64,000 nt of DNA from Palsa-504 sp963753225 (GTDB taxonomy: Bacteria > Actinomycetota > Actinomycetes > Streptosporangiales > Streptosporangiaceae), in contig CAVWBQ010000016.1 of NCBI GenBank assembly GCA_963753225.1, positions 124,001 to 188,000 of the forward strand. Reading direction: 5' to 3'. Numbering within the stretch: position 1 is the first letter of the stretch; each line of letters begins with the position of its first letter. Below the pieces are notes generated by a model that saw only the letters and a program-made list of their open reading frames with translations, did not search any database and was not told the origin of the DNA. Both the position numbers and the translations under genes were made by a program. Shown here piece by piece: positions 61,129-64,000 of the stretch.

Positions 61129-64000
61129 AGATCAAGATCACCCTCGAGCGTCCGGCGGGCGAGGTCGACCTGGTGCTCACCGCGGATGCCGATGCGACGA
61201 TCGGTGACGTCGCCGACGCCCTGGCCAGCCGCGATCCGGAGCGGGGGGCGCCATCCGGCGGCGGCACGCTGACCGTCATCGATGGCGCGCGTATCACCCT
61301 AGATCCTGACCTCACGCTCATCGACAGCGGCATCAAGTCGGGCGCCCGCGTCGCGGTCAGCGCCGCCAGCGAGCGGTACGCGGACCGGGCCGCCCGGCCG
61401 GTCGCGGCGATCACCGTGGTCCGGGGGCCGGACAGCGGGCAACGCGTGGTGCTGCCCGCCGGCAACCAGACCATCGGCCGCGCGGCAGGGTGCGACCTGC
61501 GGTTGTCGGACACGCTCGTGTCCCGCCGTCACGTCCGGGTCTTCCTCGGCGCCGGCTCGGCGGACATCCTCGACCTGGGTTCGGCCAACGGCCTGACCCT
61601 GAACGACGAACCGGTCACGCGCGGGGCGTGGCTGCCGGGCGACCGGCTGCGGCTGGGTGACACTGTCCTGGGAATCGAGTTCACCACGCAGACGAGCGCC
61701 GCGGCGTATCCCGCGACATCCGCGTTCAACCGCTCGCCGGTCATCACCGCCAGCTACGCCGGCCAGACGCTCGACTGCCCGGAGCTGCCGGAGGCGGAGC
61801 GCAGCCAGCGCTTCCCAGTCCTGCCGATGATCGCCCCGATCCTGCTGGGCGGCGTCCTCTACGCGATCACGCGCAACGTCGCGTCGCTGGTCTTCGTGGC
61901 GCTGAGCCCGATGATGATGATCGCGAACGTAGTCGAGGGCCGCTGGGCCGCCGCCCGCGGCACCCGCGGATCCCAGGCCGACCTGCGCCGCGAACTCGCC
62001 GCCCTCGACGACGCGGCCGGCGCGGCGCATGCCGCCGAATGGCGCGCCCGCAACGCCGAGCACCCGGCCACCGCGCATTGCCTCGCCGCCGCGGCGCAGC
62101 AGAGTCCTCTGCTCTGGAGCCGCCGGCCCGGCGCGCCGAGGTTCCTCGATATCCGGATGGGTGCCGCCACGCTCGACTCGCGGCTTCGCTTCGATGTCCA
62201 CCGGGGCCGCCGGGTGCCTGCCGCGGCTCAGGTCGCGCTCGACGACGTGCTCACCCGGTACCGGAGCATCGGTGACGTGCCGGTTACCCTCCCACTGACC
62301 GCGCACGGATCCATCGGCATCGCCGGGGAACCTGACGTCGCGCTCGACGTCACCCGCGCCGTCGTGTGCCAGCTCGGCGCGCTCCATTCACCCGCCGAGG
62401 TGGTGCTCACCGCTTTTTGCGACGCGCGGTCGTGGCACGACTGGGACTGGCTGAAGTGGCTGCCGCACACTTCGTCCGCGCACAGCCCGCTGACCGGCCC
62501 GCACCTCGTCACCGGCGCCGAATCGGCCGGGCTGCTCGGTCAGCTAGAAGAACTTGCCCGGGAGCGGGGTGACCGCGAGCCCGGTGACCGGGGCAGTTCC
62601 GTAACCGTGCTCGTGCTCGTCGACAGCCGGACCAGCGCCGACCGCGCCCGCCTGGTCGAGCTCAGCAAGATCGGCCCGGCCGCCGGAATCTACTGCATCT
62701 GGCTCGCGCCGCGCGCGGCGCACCTGCCCGCCGCGTGCACGGCGTTTATCGAGGCGCGCGGCGACCGGTCGGCGAGCATCGGCGACAGCATGGCCGGCAC
62801 CTCGACCGCGCACATCGCCGTGGACGCTGTCGACGGCGGCACCGCCCTGTCCTTCAGCCGGATGGTCTCCGCGCTCGTCGACGCGGGTGCGGTCCTCGAC
62901 GATGACAGCGACCTGCCGCGCGCCGTCTCCTGGCTCGAGCTGAACGAGCCGGGGATCGCCGACGACCCGGCGGTGATCATCGAACGCTGGCAGGAGAGCA
63001 GCTCGATTCTCACCGGTCCGGCGGCGCCGCCGCCGGGACCACGCCGCCCCGGCACGCTGCGCGCCATCGTCGGCGAGGCGGCAGGCGAGCCACATGCCCT
63101 CGACCTGCGCCTGCACGGACCGCACGCGCTGCTCGGCGGCACCACCGGCGCGGGCAAGAGCGAGCTGCTGCAGACCTGGATCCTCGCCATGGCCGCCGCG
63201 CACAGCCCGCAACGCGTCACCTTCCTGCTCGTCGACTACAAGGGCGGCTCCGCGTTCCGTGACTGCGTTCACCTGCCGCACACCGTCGGCCTGGTCACCG
63301 ACCTCAGTCCGCACCTGGTCAGGCGGGCGCTGGTCTCGCTCGGCGCCGAGCTCACCTACCGCGAGCACCTGTTCGACCAGAAGAAGGTCAAGGACCTGCG
63401 TGAGCTGGAGCAGGCCGGTGACCCGGATACCCCGCCCAGCCTGGTAATCGTCGTCGACGAGTTCGCCGCGCTCGTGCGCGAGGTGCCCGATTTCGTGGAC
63501 GGGGTGGTCAACGTCGCCCAGCGAGGCCGCTCGCTCGGCTTGCACCTCGTGCTCGCCACCCAGCGTCCGGCCGGCGTGATCAAGGAGAACCTGCGCGCGA
63601 ACACCAACCTGAGGCTGGCGCTGCGGATGGCCGACGAATCCGACAGCCTCGATGTCCTCGGCTCCCCGGAGGCAGCCCACATCGACCCGGCGCTGCCGGG
63701 CCGCGCGGTGTCGAAGACGGGCCCCGGCCGGCTGGCGCCGTTCCAGTCCGCGTACGTCGGCGGCTGGACGATCTCCGGTCACCGGCGCCCGGACGTATCG
63801 ATCGGGGAACTCGTCGTCGGCACCGGCCGGGACTGGCCTGCGCCCGAGCCGGCTACCGCCGCAGTGGACGCCGGCCGCGTCCCGACCGACATCGTCCGGA
63901 TCACCAGCACCATCCGGCACGCCAGCGCCCGGGCCCAGCTGCCGCCGCCCCGGCGGCCATGGCTGGACGAGCTTGCGGCCATCTACGACCTGAGCAGGCT
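61125..64000 (+). CDS. EssC/EccC-type FHA-FtsK/SpoIIIE ATPase, C-terminus beyond window
   Basis: 958 residues are visible and the frame is open at base 64000. In order: a ubiquitin/YukD-like domain (about 1-75), an FHA domain (about 88-185, with IGRAAGCDLRL and SRRHVRV), a double membrane segment (about 232-270), a cytoplasmic domain, and the first FtsK/SpoIIIE ATPase domain with Walker A GGTTGAGKSELL (about 671-682) and Walker B LVIVVDEFAAL (about 773). This is the layout of type VII secretion motors. It overlaps the preceding gene by ATGA, making it part of the same operon. No WXG100 substrate gene is visible in the window. Confidence 0.9.
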   Translation, partial: MKIKITLERPAGEVDLVLTADADATIGDVADALASRDPERGAPSGGGTLTVIDGARITLDPDLTLIDSGIKSGARVAVSAASERYADRAARPVAAITVVRGPDSGQRVVLPAGNQTIGRAAGCDLRLSDTLVSRRHVRVFLGAGSADILDLGSANGLTLNDEPVTRGAWLPGDRLRLGDTVLGIEFTTQTSAAAYPATSAFNRSPVITASYAGQTLDCPELPEAERSQRFPVLPMIAPILLGGVLYAITRNVASLVFVALSPMMMIANVVEGRWAAARGTRGSQADLRRELAALDDAAGAAHAAEWRARNAEHPATAHCLAAAAQQSPLLWSRRPGAPRFLDIRMGAATLDSRLRFDVHRGRRVPAAAQVALDDVLTRYRSIGDVPVTLPLTAHGSIGIAGEPDVALDVTRAVVCQLGALHSPAEVVLTAFCDARSWHDWDWLKWLPHTSSAHSPLTGPHLVTGAESAGLLGQLEELARERGDREPGDRGSSVTVLVLVDSRTSADRARLVELSKIGPAAGIYCIWLAPRAAHLPAACTAFIEARGDRSASIGDSMAGTSTAHIAVDAVDGGTALSFSRMVSALVDAGAVLDDDSDLPRAVSWLELNEPGIADDPAVIIERWQESSSILTGPAAPPPGPRRPGTLRAIVGEAAGEPHALDLRLHGPHALLGGTTGAGKSELLQTWILAMAAAHSPQRVTFLLVDYKGGSAFRDCVHLPHTVGLVTDLSPHLVRRALVSLGAELTYREHLFDQKKVKDLRELEQAGDPDTPPSLVIVVDEFAALVREVPDFVDGVVNVAQRGRSLGLHLVLATQRPAGVIKENLRANTNLRLALRMADESDSLDVLGSPEAAHIDPALPGRAVSKTGPGRLAPFQSAYVGGWTISGHRRPDVSIGELVVGTGRDWPAPEPATAAVDAGRVPTDIVRITSTIRHASARAQLPPPRRPWLDELAAIYDLSR

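Noticed and set aside
46063..64000. A complete ESX/type VII secretion locus
   Set aside because: Only the EssC/EccC-type ATPase is present in the window; no WXG100, EccB, EccD, EccE or mycosin gene is seen.

Overview
The window is 64 kb of very high-GC, gene-dense DNA with frequent GTG and TTG starts and many 1-8 nt stop/start overlaps. The family content (two DUF1707 proteins, PknB-type kinases, DUF4245, DUF6542, RmuC, a lipid-droplet-associated protein, GlpX, IspH) points to a filamentous or soil actinobacterium, most likely near Streptosporangiales/Streptomycetales. That placement is inference from families and composition; there is no rRNA in the window to confirm it.

Layout. (i) 1-2434, minus strand: a four-gene operon of histidine phosphatase, ComA-like phosphosulfolactate synthase, VOC protein and acyltransferase 3 (cut by the window edge). 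(ii) 2537-9595: an OmpR/HK two-component pair, an SGNH hydrolase, an archaeal-style NDP kinase and a SWIM-SNF2 helicase. (iii) 9.7-19.5 kb, accessory: a secreted GH53 galactanase, an IS110-family element with a probable bridge-RNA region, an SDR, and a TnsA-like endonuclease gene cut in two by a 3.9-kb element carrying two tyrosine recombinases in a Tn554-like arrangement. (iv) 20.2-25 kb: two paralogous secreted transglycosylase-like proteins, a DUF1707 protein and a PknB-like kinase. (v) 25.1-45.9 kb, mostly housekeeping: translationally coupled class I and class II fumarases, a membrane protein, an MFS transporter, a glutamine synthetase-like enzyme, DUF1707-LiaF, glpX, DUF4245, YihY, xseB-xseA, a lipid-droplet protein, ispH, an HD-GYP/LuxR fusion, DUF6542, rmuC and a ThDP enzyme. 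The glpX to ispH part resembles the order fum-glpX-Rv1100 ... xseB-xseA-Rv1109c-lytB2 of Mycobacterium tuberculosis.

(vi) 46.06-64 kb, plus strand, is the most interesting system: PP2C phosphatase, FHA/zinc-ribbon protein, transmembrane Ser/Thr kinase, a 2065-residue exported protein of Ig-like and fibronectin III repeats, MoxR AAA+ ATPase, DUF58 protein, a membrane transglutaminase-fold protein lacking its catalytic Cys, and an EssC/EccC-type ATPase (ubiquitin-like, FHA, membrane, FtsK) that runs off the end. It resembles the bifidobacterial PFNA cluster (kinase, fn3, AAA-ATPase, DUF58, transglutaminase, phosphatase), here joined to a type VII secretion-like motor. The simplest reading is a phosphorylation-controlled machine that exports or assembles a giant surface protein.

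A recurring pattern is that short tandem repeats (14, 14 and 16 bp, none a multiple of three) overlap the stop codons of three unrelated genes (9.7, 21.9 and 42.3 kb). I saw no rRNA or CRISPR array and no convincing tRNA.
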